Assembly (NCBI GenBank): GCA_030674185.1 | Contig: CM060307.1 | Location: 81,041,135-81,105,134, forward strand | Length of the DNA stretch: 64,000 bases | DNA from: Monoplex corrugatus | Lineage: Eukaryota; Mollusca; Gastropoda; Littorinimorpha; Ranellidae | Direction: 5' to 3' | Shown here: piece by piece, positions 62,625 to 64,000 of the stretch | Layout: the number at the start of each line of letters is the position of its first letter | Numbering within the stretch: the first letter of the stretch is position 1 | The notes under the pieces: generated by a model | Databases searched by the model: none | Told to the model about the DNA's origin: nothing | The model's input: only the letters and a program-made list of their open reading frames with translations | Position numbers and translations under genes: made by a program

Positions 62625-63349
62625 TTAACATGGCCAAGTAGTCCTATAGCCTTGCTTCTTTCATTATATTGTCTTTGCCTAAATTGAAGCATGGTTCCAT
62701 ACAGTAAAATCAGCTCTAAGACTTAATAATGGGGGAATTAAACTCCCGGCTTCAGACGCTCAAGCCGATGCAAACAATAGATCTGCTAACCTGTGCATCT
62801 GTCTGACCCATCTCTGAGTATTGAGTAATCATTTCTGCAAATGTTGTTTCCAGATGAATCTCACAAACTATAATCAAAACCAGCTGGCAGGCTCAACTTG
62901 AATCTCTTGCTCCCTAGAGCCTTTGAGGTCAGAGCTTTTGCTATCTCTACAGCTTTCCAGCCGAAAGCTCCCTTGAGAGTAAGTTTGGAGGCAGCATACT
63001 GGTATTCTGAGAATCCTGTCATAACCTTTCACACAAGGATGTCAGAAGTGATGATTCCAGGGGCAGTTCATTCATAGCAGCTAATATGACCACTGTCCCG
63101 TCAGACCTACTCAAATGGTACAGGCAGCTCCTCCTTAGCCTTCAAGTTCTGCTCACGGTCTGACATGGTACAGTATTTTTAACTTAACTATGTTTGGCTT
63201 TATACTTACCATGTCGGACTCAAATTCCTGCCCATTCCTACCTATTAAAGTTGCCATGGTACACAGTGCGAGTGCAGATTTAATTGGGGCCATCAGAATG
63301 AACTAAATGAGGGTTTGACCAATGCAGGCACACACGTAAGGGGTGCTAA

Positions 63350-64000
63350 GAGCTGTAGCTTGATGCCCTAATAGAGCTACTTCCGATTCTGTCAAAAACC
63401 TTTGTGTGACCCTGAACAATACTCTTTCTGTGCAGAAGTTTTTGACCTAGATGTGCTAGTCATGCTATCAGATTCAGCCCGTTGGTTACATGTGAAAATA
63501 CCTTTGACTTCAGGCTGCACCTGAGCTTGTTACATCCCTCATTTTGTCTTAATTACTGTAATGCTGTCATTTCTGTCCTGCCGGCTTCTCTCATCTTCTG
63601 CAGTGCAAACAAAACACAGCTAGCTTGTCTTGTCCTGAGAAAAACAAAAGTTTGATCATGTCATTCCTCTCCTTCGCTGTCTGCACTGGTTGCCTATTTG
63701 TGACAGAATTGAATATAAGCCAGATACCTTATGTCACAAATCTGTTCATCAGTGTGCTTCATTCAACCTTTTTGACAATATCAGTAGCACCTTGCGCTCA
63801 GCTTCAGACACTCTTTCCCTTCAGGTTCCCAGATTTAAAACTATCAGTGATTGGCCAGCAATATTTTTCACAGTTTCAGGACCATCTATCTTGAATACAC
63901 TTCTGCTCTCCCTTCACCGAACACCTACCATTTCTGTTTTAAATCCAATTTAAAAACTCATTTCTGTTCTGGACAATGAATTCTGCAATTACCTCATTCC
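63350..64000 (+). mobile_element. CR1/L2-type LINE 3' fragment, runs off right edge
   Basis: Degenerate pieces in two frames: NLCVTLNNTLSVQK (about 63400), DHV.PLL+.LHWLPICDRIEYK (about 63655-63715), TLRSASDTLSLQVPRFK (about 63790-63840), SGPSILNTLLLSLHRT (about 63878-63925). This order is the C-terminal end of CR1/L2-like reverse-transcriptase ORFs. Upstream 62640-63350 may be more of the same but was not readable. Confidence 0.65.

Overview
This is a 64 kb piece of a eukaryotic, AT-rich, intron-dense animal genome. The long GT-AG introns, dense dinucleotide microsatellites, RTE and CR1/L2-type LINE fragments, a Kolobok-type transposon and tRNA-derived SINE fragments of a kind common in snail genomes suggest a marine gastropod mollusc. 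That taxonomic call is inference. I see no bacterial-type operon, rRNA, tRNA gene or CRISPR array.

Two conserved host genes account for the real coding sequence. On the minus strand, 17 coding exons between 40115 and 1584 encode about 624 residues of CUL2 (cullin-2, scaffold of the Elongin BC / VHL-type ubiquitin ligase). All junctions are GT-AG and phase-compatible. The C-terminal winged-helix/neddylation part lies beyond the left edge, and a candidate non-coding first exon with a YY1-like motif sits near 45.1-45.2 kb. On the plus strand, seven exons between 47620 and 61266 encode the N-terminal, pre-TPR part of a SPAG1 homologue (HSP90/R2TP-linked dynein-arm assembly factor). Its TPR exons lie beyond the right edge. 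The two genes are divergent, with 5' ends within about 2.5 kb of each other. The first SPAG1 coding exon carries a single-base frameshift.

The introns hold mobile DNA whose boundaries can often be set to the base. (1) A 3.5 kb Kolobok-like element (12444-15947) with TTAA target duplications sits inside an 81-bp tandem array. (2) An RTE-type LINE (30433-37550, 11-bp target duplication) is split by a young gag-only LTR retrotransposon with two 1162-bp LTRs that look identical. (3) A 2.8 kb hAT-like element (55909-58710, 8-bp target duplication) splits a 43-bp satellite in SPAG1. (4) Several families of small TTAA-flanked foldback/MITE elements occur at 3.7, 8.7, 18.0, 22.2, 44.2, 44.5, 49.4 and 62.0 kb. 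Antisense RTE-like LINE remnants lie at 21.1-23.1 and 26.9-28.0 kb, and a CR1/L2-like LINE 3' end runs off the right edge. A 38-bp satellite of about 1.6 kb fills one SPAG1 intron.

The most distinctive theme is repeated TTAA-targeted insertion: one autonomous-type Kolobok copy plus at least four non-autonomous families with different termini. Single-base frameshifts recur in the Kolobok transposase, in SPAG1 and in an exon-like fragment at 38.6 kb. They may be real decay or long-read assembly errors.
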